A stretch of DNA of 64,000 nucleotides from Candidatus Iainarchaeum sp. (GTDB lineage Archaea > Iainarchaeota > Iainarchaeia > Iainarchaeales > VGJJ01): NCBI GenBank assembly GCA_016699555.1, contig CP064981.1, positions 806,001-870,000 of the forward strand. Direction: 5' to 3'. Shown one piece after another: positions 25,652-34,238 of this stretch. The notes below the pieces were generated by a model. The model was not told the origin of the DNA. It saw only the letters and a list, made by a program, of their open reading frames with translations, and ran no database searches. Made by a program: the position numbers and the translations under genes. Position 1 is the first letter of the stretch, and every line of letters begins with the position of its first letter.

Positions 25652-28600
25652 TCACAACTTCTTCATCAGCGCATCATCGACAGGAGCGGGGGGCGATGCG
25701 GCGCTCGGGAGGATTGCCTTTCCACCACCATCCGCAACCGCCGCAATGGGAGTGAAGCCGAATGATTTGGTGCGCTGGAGGTTCTGCACCACAAACCAGC
25801 CCGCGGCGAATCCCACGAACTCCAGCACGACGAAGATCAAACCCAGCGCGAGCGAGATACCCAAACCGATTCCGAGCGGCAATAATGAAAATACCCCTGC
25901 GAGGGTCGCGCGCACCAACAATTCTTTCTTGCGCGTGTCCGCGGACTTGATTTGATTGAACATCTTGCGGTAGACCGAATCCGATGCGATCCCCGCGAGT
26001 GTGCAGATGCCGATGAAGATGGCCGTGGCGCTGGGACCCGTTACTTCCACCAAATCACTTGCGAATTGGCGCACGCCATTGGAGAAGCGGCGCACGGACT
26101 CGACAATGGTGCGCGGGATCACAATAGGGGTGCCAATAATTTCCACTCCCCCATCATCATGGACTTTCACAATATCCGTTGGACGCGCACCGCCACCGCC
26201 CCCACCGCCGCCTCCACCTCCACCGCCGCCACCGCTACCGCCACCTGTCCCGCCCGTACCGCTCGGACCTGTTGGTCCGCCCGAACCATTTGGCACTGAA
26301 GGAATCGAAAAAGAATAGGTCGGAAAAGAATTATTTCCCAACCCATCCGATGCACTGACACGCACCGTATAGTTGGAGGCGGCGCTCGTGTTGATGCCGA
26401 CGAAATTAACCACACAATCCAACGAGTTGGCTCCACCGCCCGGGCAGGTGAATGGAATCGGATTCCCGTTGAGCGTGACCTCGTATACGTTTTCGATCGC
26501 CGAGTAATCCGACAACGTAAAGCTTCCAGTGGAAGGGAATGAAGGCTGTGCGTCCGTCGGAAAAGTATTCGAGAGGGATGGACCCGAGTCGTCGACAAGT
26601 ACACCAAAGATGGGAATGGTGTTGCTTATGATCCCGTCCTCGGACAAATCAAAGCGCAAATCATAGAGGTTCTCGGGCAATACCGTGTTGTTGAGCGGAA
26701 ACGTACAGGCGTATTGGTTGTTCGACGCATCGAGGCTACACTTTGGATTGAGCACTCCGTATTCGCTGACGGAATAATTGATGGGCAGTAGGTTCGCATT
26801 CTGGGCGCTCGCCGTCATGACCACGTGCAAGAATTGGGCGAATAAGGGCTTGGAAATGCTGAATTGAACGAGTGGGCTGCCTTGCGATATCCCCTGAGTA
26901 ATCTGCTGTCCATGGGTCGGGCTAGAGACATCGAATTGGCCCTGACTCATGTTCACGACCACCTGGCCCGTATTCGATGTAGCCGACCCGCCATGCGTGT
27001 CCGTAATGCGCGCAAGCACATAATATGTCCCGTCAGGGATAGCGAGTTGAGTCGTGGGAGAGATGATGGTTCCCACCACACTACAGTTACGCATCGTCGC
27101 AAAGCCGCCATTCGGCCCCCCGCCACAATTAGCATCGAGCGAGGGATTGTCCTGCGCGCCCAAGAGATCCATATTCGATACGATGGGATATTGGATGGCC
27201 GCGGGAGTGGTGCCAAGGCCAATCGTCACATAAAGTCCTTCCACCCCGAACGGAACGGCATCGTTGTCGCGCGCGGAAAAGGAAAATGTACGCGTGACAG
27301 TGGGAACGGCCATGTTCGTCTGCTGCGGAGCATTCCAACTATTCGCCGGCAACGGCGATAAACTAATCGTGGGAGCATTGTTGGGTGACGTCGAGAGCCC
27401 TGTGACGGAATACAACCACGCAGTACTGCTCTCATTCACCATCAAATCCGTGCGACCAAATCCGAGTGTGGGGCCGATACTTTCGAGCGCGGGCTGGGTC
27501 GCACCATTGACGGAAAGATCCATGATGCCTTGCCCGAGCCACGCAGAATTAACGACGTACAAGCGATGCACTCCGTCAGACCCATCTAAATCCGCAAAGG
27601 TGAAAGCAGCATTGCCGTCGTGGCTCTGATCGAACTCGCCAAGGTCATGGCCTGAAATCATATTGAGGGCTGCGTTCTTAACCCAACTCGAATTGGCCCC
27701 ACACGTGGGCTGAATGCAGGTATAGGAATTAAGGTGCGTATCGCCATTGGCAATCGCCTCCTGCACCAAAATCGTCAAGCTGTTCGCGGCGGCCGTCAGA
27801 GTATAGAGGAACCCCACCGCCGAATCATGCATGAAATTCAACTGGTAATTGGCATTTCCCTGCGCCATGCTCCAATTCTCGCTAATGTCGTCGAAGGCGG
27901 AATAGTAGAAGTGTCCGCTGTCTTTCCATACTGCGTGGAGCGACCCATTTACGCTTGCGAGCTGAGACTCACGCACATCAACAGACAAATTATGTGTGAC
28001 ATCGGAACCGAATCCCGAATTAGAAGGGGATTTCCACGCCGCTGTTTGGGTGCATGCATTACTACAAAAATAATGGAACAACCCGCGTCGGTGTTGGGGA
28101 CCCAAAGAGGAATCATAGAAAAGCACATGCATCCTGCTGGCGACCCCCAATTCCAAGTCGGCAGACGAAAATTGATTCGTGTACTGGGAAGGAAGAGTTT
28201 GCGTGGTCGTGAGGAGCGAATTCAGAATAGGAGTGGGGGTCGACCATTGCGCGGCTTGACCGCAATTCCCAGCAGCATTGCACTGAGAGTAGAAAAGCGC
28301 CGTGTTGCCAGTATTGTTTCCGCGCACCGTCAGCACGACAGCGGGCCGGGCCGTGGCAGATGGAGCAAAGTCAGCCTGCACAATCTGGAAACCACCCTCA
28401 CCAGTAGGCAAGTTCGCGGGAGAAATCATGGATAAGAAATTGATATTCCCCGACCACGTGGCGCCGTCATCCGATGAGGTCAGGAAGGAAAATCCATTGT
28501 TACCGGCAATTGCCGCTACCAATCCCGAATTGGAGTAACGAAAGACATGTTGCAGCTTATGCTCAGACGAGGGAAGAAAACCAGTCGCAATGGTCTTCGC

Positions 28601-29047
28601 GTCGACCCCTACGACGAGCGGGGCAGTCACGGGAATGGGCACACAATTGGACTGGAGATTGCAGCATGAGGCAGTGAAAGGAATTACGCCCACACGATTA
28701 ACAATTTGCGCGGAACAGGTGATGGGATTATTGGATTGGAATCCCGACGAACAGAGCAGTGACGATGACGCCGGCGTGCATGTGCCAGTCCCACTCATGC
28801 ACACTGCCAAACGATTCCAGGGAGCGGCCGTCAGATTGCACGTCGCACTGAATTGTGCCACTCCGTTCGCAAGAGGACTATTGGCAAAGATGGAATATCC
28901 CGTCACCGCTACTTCCGACCCGGTATCGTTTCCCGCAGTACCTAAACCACTAGCACCCGCATCGACTTGTGCATACGCCAGGGAAGACCAGAGGACACTC
29001 GCCAGCAATAAGAAAACAACCCATTTTTTGACTTGCTGCGATGCCAT
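25652..29047 (-). CDS. giant secreted surface protein with poly-Gly stalk and C-terminal membrane helices
   Basis: A 1131-residue protein: signal peptide (KKWVVFLLLASVLWSSLAYAQ), a Cys-containing N-terminal domain, a sialidase-like region with BNR-type S-x-D-x-G-x-T-W motif (SSDDGATW at ~190), several Ig-like domains (~540-910), a Gly-rich stalk with 15 consecutive Gly (~940), and two or three C-terminal membrane segments (ATAIFIGICTLAGIA, LLPLGIGLGISLALGLIFVVLEFVGFAAGWFVV). The BNR-like motif suggests a beta-propeller that binds or cleaves glycans. ATG 29047 is chosen for the signal peptide. A terminator-like hairpin lies downstream. Confidence 0.65.
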   Translation of the reverse strand: MASQQVKKWVVFLLLASVLWSSLAYAQVDAGASGLGTAGNDTGSEVAVTGYSIFANSPLANGVAQFSATCNLTAAPWNRLAVCMSGTGTCTPASSSLLCSSGFQSNNPITCSAQIVNRVGVIPFTASCCNLQSNCVPIPVTAPLVVGVDAKTIATGFLPSSEHKLQHVFRYSNSGLVAAIAGNNGFSFLTSSDDGATWSGNINFLSMISPANLPTGEGGFQIVQADFAPSATARPAVVLTVRGNNTGNTALFYSQCNAAGNCGQAAQWSTPTPILNSLLTTTQTLPSQYTNQFSSADLELGVASRMHVLFYDSSLGPQHRRGLFHYFCSNACTQTAAWKSPSNSGFGSDVTHNLSVDVRESQLASVNGSLHAVWKDSGHFYYSAFDDISENWSMAQGNANYQLNFMHDSAVGFLYTLTAAANSLTILVQEAIANGDTHLNSYTCIQPTCGANSSWVKNAALNMISGHDLGEFDQSHDGNAAFTFADLDGSDGVHRLYVVNSAWLGQGIMDLSVNGATQPALESIGPTLGFGRTDLMVNESSTAWLYSVTGLSTSPNNAPTISLSPLPANSWNAPQQTNMAVPTVTRTFSFSARDNDAVPFGVEGLYVTIGLGTTPAAIQYPIVSNMDLLGAQDNPSLDANCGGGPNGGFATMRNCSVVGTIISPTTQLAIPDGTYYVLARITDTHGGSATSNTGQVVVNMSQGQFDVSSPTHGQQITQGISQGSPLVQFSISKPLFAQFLHVVMTASAQNANLLPINYSVSEYGVLNPKCSLDASNNQYACTFPLNNTVLPENLYDLRFDLSEDGIISNTIPIFGVLVDDSGPSLSNTFPTDAQPSFPSTGSFTLSDYSAIENVYEVTLNGNPIPFTCPGGGANSLDCVVNFVGINTSAASNYTVRVSASDGLGNNSFPTYSFSIPSVPNGSGGPTGPSGTGGTGGGSGGGGGGGGGGGGGGGARPTDIVKVHDDGGVEIIGTPIVIPRTIVESVRRFSNGVRQFASDLVEVTGPSATAIFIGICTLAGIASDSVYRKMFNQIKSADTRKKELLVRATLAGVFSLLPLGIGLGISLALGLIFVVLEFVGFAAGWFVVQNLQRTKSFGFTPIAAVADGGGKAILPSAASPPAPVDDALMKKL

Positions 29048-29164
29048 GGCAATTCCATGAAATGGGCCTAGAAAAAGCTTTGTTTTTTGCCCCATGGAGT
29101 AAGGGTTTATAACGAGGTTCAACCCCATTTGCTTCATTGTCCAGTTGGGATGGAGGAATGAGTA

Positions 29165-29566
29165 ATGGCAGAAGAACACAAGAAGAAAATGGAAGAAACC
29201 CCCCAGGAAGAAGCCGTCGCGGGGAGCGAAGAAGAAGGAACCATCGAAGAAAGCAAACTTCCATTTCCACGCGCTACTGTCACGAACATGATGCGCCAAT
29301 ACTTGGATGAAGGCAAGCAAATCAAGGGCGTCGTCAAGGATGAGATGAACATCTGGTTAGGAAAGATGGTCGAACGCATCGCGAAGAAAATGAACGCGCA
29401 CCCCTATTCGTATGTGGACTATCAGATGTTCAAGGAAGCCGTCGAGCCCTACGAAAAGATCCAAGACGTGGAACTGGAAAAAGAACACATCATCAAGCAA
29501 TTGGAAGCCGTCAAGAGCCAGTGCGATGTGTTGATCCGCGAAGTGGACCGCAAGTTCACCCTCTAA
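29165..29566 (+). CDS. histone-fold protein with acidic head and coiled-coil tail
   Basis: A 133-residue protein. After an acidic leader (residues 1-30) comes LPFPRATVTNMMRQYLDEGKQIKGVVKDEMNIWLGKMVERIAKKMNAHPYSYVDYQMFKEAV. This aligns with the archaeal histone order 'LP.aPv.riik…a……a..l…ie.ia…a…a.hag..tv...di..A'. The DNA-binding RKT of loop 2 is replaced by YSY. A ~35-residue coiled coil follows. It may form a mixed dimer with another histone or bind protein. GGATGGAGGAATGAGT precedes the ATG. Confidence 0.65.
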   Translation: MAEEHKKKMEETPQEEAVAGSEEEGTIEESKLPFPRATVTNMMRQYLDEGKQIKGVVKDEMNIWLGKMVERIAKKMNAHPYSYVDYQMFKEAVEPYEKIQDVELEKEHIIKQLEAVKSQCDVLIREVDRKFTL

Positions 29567-29576
29567 TTATTTTTTG

Positions 29577-29610
29577 TGCGCGCAAGTATGGCGCGCATTC
29601 CATCCTTTTT
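29577..29610 (+). terminator. hairpin plus T-run terminator of the histone-fold gene
   Basis: TGCGCGC (29577-29583) pairs with GCGCGCA (29591-29597), loop AAGTATG, followed within ~8 nt by a run of six T. It lies 10 bp after the stop codon of the 29165 gene. Confidence 0.55.
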
Positions 29611-29617
29611 TCTCTAC

Positions 29618-30175
29618 TCATACTACTTGCTTTTTTTCAATAAATGGAATGTGCCACTTTCTTAGCTGTGGAAAAAAGCGCAGCACAAACATGAAGAAGA
29701 ACAAAAACATCCACAGCGCAAGATAGTCCGTCAACACGTCCTTGAGCGAATAAGCCAAGCTTACGTGAGAGCGCGTGAGCCAATAACTAATATTGTGCAA
29801 GAACACGGCCACCACGAATAGTTTTGCAATGGAAAAAGGCTTGAACTCCTTCATATGCTTGGCCAACAAAAACACCCACAATGCAATAGCCACGTGCATG
29901 AGTTGGTGGAATAAGAAATCCACGAGAAAAAGAAGATTGCTCTGATAATAGGGTAGCGCCACAAATGGAATACTCAACAAGAGGGGCTGCCCACGATACG
30001 AAACACCCATGCCAATCCAGAGAAAAAGAATGATGGTTTTAATCCAAATGAGGGCTTGAACGCTCACATAATACTTAAAGTCATGCCAGAAAGTATGCGC
30101 GGGAGTTCCAACAACAAAGTGGGAGTGCGGGTCCATTCCAAAAAAAATAATACCGCGTTCAAAAACCCACCACAT
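29618..30175 (-). CDS. multi-pass membrane protein, unknown family
   Basis: A 185-residue protein with about five membrane helices and several conserved-looking His residues (FHQLMHVAIALWVF, FLHNISYWLTRSHVS). The His pattern could bind metal or haem, but I recognise no family. Its ATG overlaps the stop of the upstream kinase (TAATG), so the pair is an operon. Confidence 0.5.
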   Translation of the reverse strand: MWWVFERGIIFFGMDPHSHFVVGTPAHTFWHDFKYYVSVQALIWIKTIILFLWIGMGVSYRGQPLLLSIPFVALPYYQSNLLFLVDFLFHQLMHVAIALWVFLLAKHMKEFKPFSIAKLFVVAVFLHNISYWLTRSHVSLAYSLKDVLTDYLALWMFLFFFMFVLRFFPQLRKWHIPFIEKKQVV

Positions 30176-30798
30176 TATGTTGAGTCTGCAGCGTGTTGAG
30201 GGATCCACTCACGCGCAGCTGCTTCGACTTTGAGCATTTTCAACAATAGCTTAGAAGGAATCGTTTTTCCCCCAAACAACGCATGCTTCAGCTGCGAAAC
30301 ATTGTGGGTCTTGCGCACATACGAGGCTTTCTCGAAGTCGATGATGAAGACGTGCTTCTTCTTGTCCACGAGAATATTCGCCAGCTTCCCGCCGAGTTGC
30401 CCGTGATCGATACCTGCGCGATCGAGCTTTTCCGCTTGCGCAAATAATTCTGCCACCACCCGCAGCAGGAGTTTCTTGTCGTCGCATTGTGCGATGAACG
30501 CGTGCAGCGTAACGCCATCGATGAATGCCATGATGATGATGCGCGCTTCCGCACTGGAATCGATTAGCTGTGGGCCGATGCCGATCTCATTGGCCATTTT
30601 GAGCTGCAACACCTCTCTTTCGAGCATCTGCTTGCGATAGGATTTTTCGTGCTCGCATTTGGCGGCGAACTTCATCCCATTCTTTTGGACTAACCATACG
30701 CCTGCGGACTTGCCGCGTGCGATAAGGGAATGAGGGGAGTACCCATTCGCCTCCAGCCAAGCCATTTGGACATCCGTGAGGATAGGGGAAAAGTGCAT
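30175..30798 (-). CDS. RIO/COG2112-type predicted Ser/Thr kinase
   Basis: A 207-residue atypical kinase. FAAKCEH supplies the ATP-binding Lys, IIIMAFIDGVTLHAF is the hinge, DHGQLGGKLANILVD is the catalytic loop (Asp and Asn present) and VFIIDFEKA is the DFG-equivalent. This is the pattern of the archaeal COG2112 kinases related to RIO and Bud32. The target is unknown. The membrane gene downstream overlaps its stop by one base. Confidence 0.8.
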   Translation of the reverse strand: MHFSPILTDVQMAWLEANGYSPHSLIARGKSAGVWLVQKNGMKFAAKCEHEKSYRKQMLEREVLQLKMANEIGIGPQLIDSSAEARIIIMAFIDGVTLHAFIAQCDDKKLLLRVVAELFAQAEKLDRAGIDHGQLGGKLANILVDKKKHVFIIDFEKASYVRKTHNVSQLKHALFGGKTIPSKLLLKMLKVEAAAREWIPQHAADST

Positions 30799-31011
30799 GG
30801 AATGATGGAAGGGAAGAGGGCTTATATCTTCACACTTGCCTCATACACCCATCTCATAGTCACTCATATCCAGCCAAAAACCATGTTCGATTATAAACAG
30901 TAATATCCATCTATATCTCTATTACCTGGCTAAATGGCCCCAGAAACGCCGTTTAGAGGGTGAAAAAAGGATATTTTACGATTTTTAACGAAAAAATTGG
31001 AGGAATCAATT
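30799..31011. promoter_or_regulatory. thermosome upstream region
   Basis: 213 bp without a gene. It contains two TATA-like stretches, GATTATAAAC (~30890) and GGATATTTTACG (~30970), and GGAGG at 31000-31004 before the ATG at 31012. The thermosome mRNA therefore has a leader, unlike most genes here. An A/T-rich segment 30968-30995 with TTTTACGATTTTTAACG may hold a heat-shock operator; no known archaeal consensus was recognised. Confidence 0.45.
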
Positions 31012-32652
31012 ATGGCCGATAATCGCCAAATGAACCAACCCATGATGTTTTTGCCCGAAGGCAGCCGCCGCGTACTCGGAAGAGACGCGCAGCGCGTGAA
31101 CATCTTGATCGCAAAAGCCGTCGCCAACGCCGTCAAATCCACCTTGGGACCCAAGGGAATGGACAAGATGATCGTGGATGACTTAGGAGACGTTACTATT
31201 TCCAACGATGGCGCCACCATCCTGCAAGAAATGCAGATCGAACACCCTGTAGGCAAAATGATGGTCGAAGTCGCCAAGACCCAAGACGCGGAAGTCGGAG
31301 ACGGAACCACTACGGCCGTCGTTATCGCCGGCGGACTCTTGCAGAAAGCCGAGACGTTGTTGGATGACGAAATCCACCCTTCCATCATCATCAATGGATA
31401 CCGCATGGCCGAGAAGAAAGCCAAAGAAATCGTCAACGACATCGCAGACGATATCTCATTCGACGACGTCAAAGAATTGCGCAAGATCGCCATGACCTCG
31501 ATGATCGGAAAATCAGCAGAAGCCGAAGCAAAGCTCGCCGATTTAGTGGTTGAAGCGGTTCGCAGCGTCGCAGAAAAAGACGAAGGAAAATACAAAGTCG
31601 ATCTCGAAAACGTAAAGGTCGAAAAGAAAACCGGCGCTTCCTTGCACGAAAGCGAATTGATCAAGGGAATTGTGTTGGACAAAGAAGTCGTCCATTCGCA
31701 AATGCCTCGCCACATCGATAACGCCAAGATCGCATTGATCGATATCGCATTGGAAATCAAAGAAACCGAAACCGATGCCAAGATCGAAATCACTTCTCCC
31801 GACCAATTGCAAGCATTCTTGGACCAAGAAGAAGGCATGCTGCGCAAGATGGTGGAGAACATCAAGAAGTCCGGCGCCAACGTCGTTATCTGCCAGAAAG
31901 GCATTGACGATCTCGCTCAACACTTCCTCGCCAAAGAAGGCATCCTCGCCGTTCGCCGCGTGAAGCAGAGCGACCTGCAGAAATTGGCCAAAGCAACCGG
32001 CGGAAAGATCATCTCCCGCTTGCAGGACATGACCAAAGAAGACTTGGGCAATGCCAAGCTCGTGCACGAGAAAAAGATCGCCGGCGACAGCATGGTCTTC
32101 ATCGAAGGATGCAAGAACCCCAAGGCCGTCACCATCCTCGTCCGCGGAGGAAGCGAACACGTCACCGATGAAGCCCAGCGCGCCATCAACGACGCATTAG
32201 GCGCGGTTACAACCGCCATCAAGGACGGAAAAAGCGTTACCGGAGGCGGAAGCACCGAAGTGGAAGTCGCCATGCAATTGCACGAATACGCCAAATCCGT
32301 CGGCGGAAGAGAACAATTGGCCATCAACGCATTCGCCGAAGCCTTGGAGATCATCCCCAAGACGCTCGCAGAGACTGCGGGAATGGACCCCATCGACACA
32401 TTAGTCGGTTTGCGCGCCCGCCACAAAGGAAAGGACGGCAAATACATCGGCGTGAATGTCTACGATGCGAAATTGGACGACATGAAACGCATGAATGTCT
32501 TGGAACCCCTGCGCATCAAGACCCAAGCCCTTACCTCAGCTTCTGAGGTTGCCCAAATGATATTGCGCATCGACGATATCATCGCCGGCAGCGGAGGAAG
32601 CAAAGGCGGCGCCGGACGCGGAATGCCAGAAGGAATGGACATGGACATGTAG
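31012..32652 (+). CDS. thsA: thermosome (group II chaperonin) subunit
   Basis: A 546-residue chaperonin with all group II signatures: [12 protein letters not shown] near residue 45, [29 protein letters not shown] (~residue 96) and [11 protein letters not shown] (~residue 420). The C-terminus ends in a Gly/Met-rich tail ([21 protein letters not shown]), typical of archaeal subunits. It folds proteins as a double ring driven by ATP. GGAGG at an 8-nt distance fixes ATG 31012. A two-hairpin terminator follows directly. Confidence 0.97.
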   Translation: MADNRQMNQPMMFLPEGSRRVLGRDAQRVNILIAKAVANAVKSTLGPKGMDKMIVDDLGDVTISNDGATILQEMQIEHPVGKMMVEVAKTQDAEVGDGTTTAVVIAGGLLQKAETLLDDEIHPSIIINGYRMAEKKAKEIVNDIADDISFDDVKELRKIAMTSMIGKSAEAEAKLADLVVEAVRSVAEKDEGKYKVDLENVKVEKKTGASLHESELIKGIVLDKEVVHSQMPRHIDNAKIALIDIALEIKETETDAKIEITSPDQLQAFLDQEEGMLRKMVENIKKSGANVVICQKGIDDLAQHFLAKEGILAVRRVKQSDLQKLAKATGGKIISRLQDMTKEDLGNAKLVHEKKIAGDSMVFIEGCKNPKAVTILVRGGSEHVTDEAQRAINDALGAVTTAIKDGKSVTGGGSTEVEVAMQLHEYAKSVGGREQLAINAFAEALEIIPKTLAETAGMDPIDTLVGLRARHKGKDGKYIGVNVYDAKLDDMKRMNVLEPLRIKTQALTSASEVAQMILRIDDIIAGSGGSKGGAGRGMPEGMDMDM

Positions 32653-32725
32653 GCACGCTTTCGAGCGTGCGGACCGAGAACAGGTGACCGCTGCGGCGGC
32701 ACCTGATTTTCGCCATTTTCTTTTT
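32653..32725 (+). terminator. two-hairpin 3' element behind the thermosome gene
   Basis: The first hairpin begins at the base after the stop: GCACGC/GCGTGC with loop TTTCGA (32653-32670). Spacer GGACCGAGAA follows, then CAGGTG/CACCTG with a GC-rich inner stem (32681-32705), then ATTTTCGCCATTTTCTTTTT. The layout and the sequences GAGAACAGGT and ACCTGATTTT are repeated behind the 39054 gene. Confidence 0.65.
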
Positions 32726-32728
32726 CTA

Positions 32729-33172
32729 TTATCTTTCGGGTTTCCAATCCAATAATCTCCGAACTTCTTTCTCGGACAGGTTGAGCTTTCCCGCCATGAC
32801 AGCAATCCTCTCTCTCGGCACGTGAGGAGGCAAATTGAAACGAGCGTCATTCATCATGATGGAAAGACTCGAACGATTTACACGCAGTCTTTTGGCAGCC
32901 TGGATTTCGTTGAACCCCCTGTTTTGGAGCAGGCGAGCACGCCATGCATATCGAAAACGTTTCAATAAATTTGATGCATCCACCGGGCGCATGCTTTTAC
33001 GAAAAATAGCACTCAATTGAGTTGCAAGCAGGCGAAAATCCGGTTTTCTGGCGGTCATCGCGCGAAACAATAGCAAGGTAGACGAAGGCCCATTTTTCTG
33101 CTTGGGAGGACGCGCGGGAAAATGGGCAGTGGACTTTATTCTACTAGGCGTAGAACCCGTACGGGAAGACAT
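32729..33172 (-). CDS. helix-turn-helix DNA-binding protein
   Basis: A 147-residue basic protein. The second half has two HTH-like units: GFNEIQAAKRLRVNRSSLSIMMNDARF and RERIAVMAGKLNLSEKEVRRLLDW. The first ~60 residues are a Pro/Lys/Ser-rich unstructured leader. It is likely a transcription regulator with unknown target. ATG 33172 is ~25 nt from the TATA box shared with tRNA-Ile. Confidence 0.55.
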   Translation of the reverse strand: MSSRTGSTPSRIKSTAHFPARPPKQKNGPSSTLLLFRAMTARKPDFRLLATQLSAIFRKSMRPVDASNLLKRFRYAWRARLLQNRGFNEIQAAKRLRVNRSSLSIMMNDARFNLPPHVPRERIAVMAGKLNLSEKEVRRLLDWKPER

Positions 33173-33192
33173 ATCCTTGGGAATGCACACGC

Positions 33193-33200
33193 CTATAAAT
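33193..33200. promoter_or_regulatory. TATA box shared by tRNA-Ile and the HTH gene
   Basis: CTATAAAT lies ~32 nt upstream of the tRNA-Ile 5' end (plus) and, read as ATTTATAG, ~25 nt upstream of the HTH start codon (minus). One element probably serves both directions. Confidence 0.55.
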
Positions 33201-33227
33201 GCCTTTACCAACTCCAAATAATCAGCA

Positions 33228-33301
33228 AGGCCCGTAGCTCAGCCTGGTAGAGCGGCGTTCTTATACAGCGATGGTCGCAGGTTCAAATCCTGCCGGGCCT
33301 A
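33228..33301 (+). tRNA. tRNA-Ile (anticodon UAU)
   Basis: A complete 74-nt cloverleaf: 7-bp acceptor stem (AGGCCCG with CGGGCCT), D arm GCTC/GAGC, anticodon loop CTTATAC giving UAU, T arm GCAGG/CCTGC with TTCAAAT, and discriminator A. The top pair of the anticodon stem is mismatched (G27-A43) and there is one U-G pair. No intron, no encoded CCA. UAU should read AUA; most bacteria and archaea instead use a modified CAU tRNA. Confidence 0.9.
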
Positions 33302-33305
33302 ATTC
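33286..33305 (+). repeat. 20-bp direct repeat, copy 1 (tRNA-Ile 3' end)
   Basis: AATCCTGCCGGGCCTAATTC covers the 3' T-stem strand, acceptor strand, discriminator base and four flanking bases of tRNA-Ile. The identical 20-mer recurs at 33421-33440, with the hairpin element between. This looks like an attachment-site or target-site duplication. Confidence 0.7.
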
Positions 33306-33420
33306 CACTCCTTTTTCTTTTTTAGAAAAAGAAAAAGTAGACGGCCAGTCAAAAAGAAAAACAGGGGTATCGCGACGCGATACCCGTACTCGAGGTGGCC
33401 TGCCGAAACAGGCCGTTCCG
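33302..33420 (-). repeat. three-hairpin element, tRNA-Ile copy (inverted)
   Basis: From the tRNA outward: a 12-bp pyrimidine/purine hairpin (33311-33337, loop TAG) bounded by CTCC and GTAG, CGGCCAGTCAAAAAGA, a 9-bp hairpin GGGTATCGC/GCGATACCC (33365-33385), and GGCCTG/CAGGCC with loop CCGAAA (33397-33414). On the minus strand the order equals that of the copies behind tRNA-Leu(UAG) and tRNA-Trp, so the element is inverted relative to its tRNA. Confidence 0.7.
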
Positions 33421-33440
33421 AATCCTGCCGGGCCTAATTC
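33421..33440 (+). repeat. 20-bp direct repeat, copy 2
   Basis: Exact copy of the tRNA-Ile 3' end at 33286-33305. It ends immediately before the stop codon of the convergent gene at 33441. It is only a 3' fragment, so there is no second tRNA. Confidence 0.7.
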
Positions 33441-34184
33441 TTATTTATCGGGAATTGTTCTAGCGAACACTTCTTTGAAAGATTCAACGAGTGGACGCCA
33501 AGCAGGATTCACCGTTTGAATTGCCAAATCAAACAAACGATAGAATTGATTACGCGATTTGGATAAGTCTCGCAACACATACACGAGGTTAGCCGCTTTA
33601 TCTTTTTTTGAAAACTTTACCAGGGACCCAATTGATTCCTCTGCACCACTGCGAATAAGGCTATCAATGTCCACTACCACTACGCCACTGCGCGGATGTT
33701 CAAAGAAAGTGAGCGCATCCAATGGCGGAGCAAAACCAGCATTCAATATTTTGGCGGCCTCAACAGCTGCAAGCTCACGCTGTGCCTCAGAGGCATGGAC
33801 ACGAGTAGTAGAAAGTTTCCCATGGCGTAAGTTCCCGAACAATTGCATTACTTGATGCCACTCTTGCCGAAGACCTTCTGCACGCGCAAATTTCATCATC
33901 CCCATCTTAGGGATGTTCACTCCTGCCTTGCGCAGGCGCTCAATCGTCCTTTGATAGCGAGCAGCATAGGAATCAGGAATGGGGTGCTTGAACATTTTGA
34001 TTGCGACCCAATGACGCGAGCTCTTACCATTATTTCCATTCCTCATGCGCATGCGCCCCACAAGGACATGGCCCACGTTGCCGCTTTTTGGCCAAGCAGC
34101 ATCCATTTTTGGCGCTTCGAAGTGAGAACGATGAACTGCAATACCTGTTACTTGCCTAGCAGACTTCCATCTTTTGACCGCCAT
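33441..34184 (-). CDS. protein-kinase-fold-like orphan, probably inactive
   Basis: A 247-residue basic protein. HVLVGRMRMRN and HWVAIKMFKHP look like kinase strands 2 and 3 with the ATP-site Lys. EWHQVMQLFGNL resembles the hinge, and RSGVVVVDIDSLI resembles a DFG strand with DID. The HRD catalytic-loop signature is missing, so phosphotransfer is doubtful. It is divergent from ileS. Confidence 0.4.
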   Translation of the reverse strand: MAVKRWKSARQVTGIAVHRSHFEAPKMDAAWPKSGNVGHVLVGRMRMRNGNNGKSSRHWVAIKMFKHPIPDSYAARYQRTIERLRKAGVNIPKMGMMKFARAEGLRQEWHQVMQLFGNLRHGKLSTTRVHASEAQRELAAVEAAKILNAGFAPPLDALTFFEHPRSGVVVVDIDSLIRSGAEESIGSLVKFSKKDKAANLVYVLRDLSKSRNQFYRLFDLAIQTVNPAWRPLVESFKEVFARTIPDK

Positions 34185-34238
34185 GGTAGTCGGTTACATT
34201 CCAACGCTTTTAAACCATTCATTGCCCATTCTGAGCAT

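Noticed and set aside
26190..26250. GC-rich trinucleotide repeat as a possible microsatellite or CRISPR-like array
   Set aside because: It is the in-frame glycine run of the giant surface gene; there are no spacers.
33361..33385. Single strong palindrome as a transcription-factor operator
   Set aside because: It is hairpin 2 of the three-hairpin element and recurs in the same context behind other tRNAs.
33843..34238. 132-residue N-terminal extension of IleRS
   Set aside because: It is antisense to the 33441 gene and not IleRS-like; a TATA box 28 nt before ATG 34239 marks the true start.
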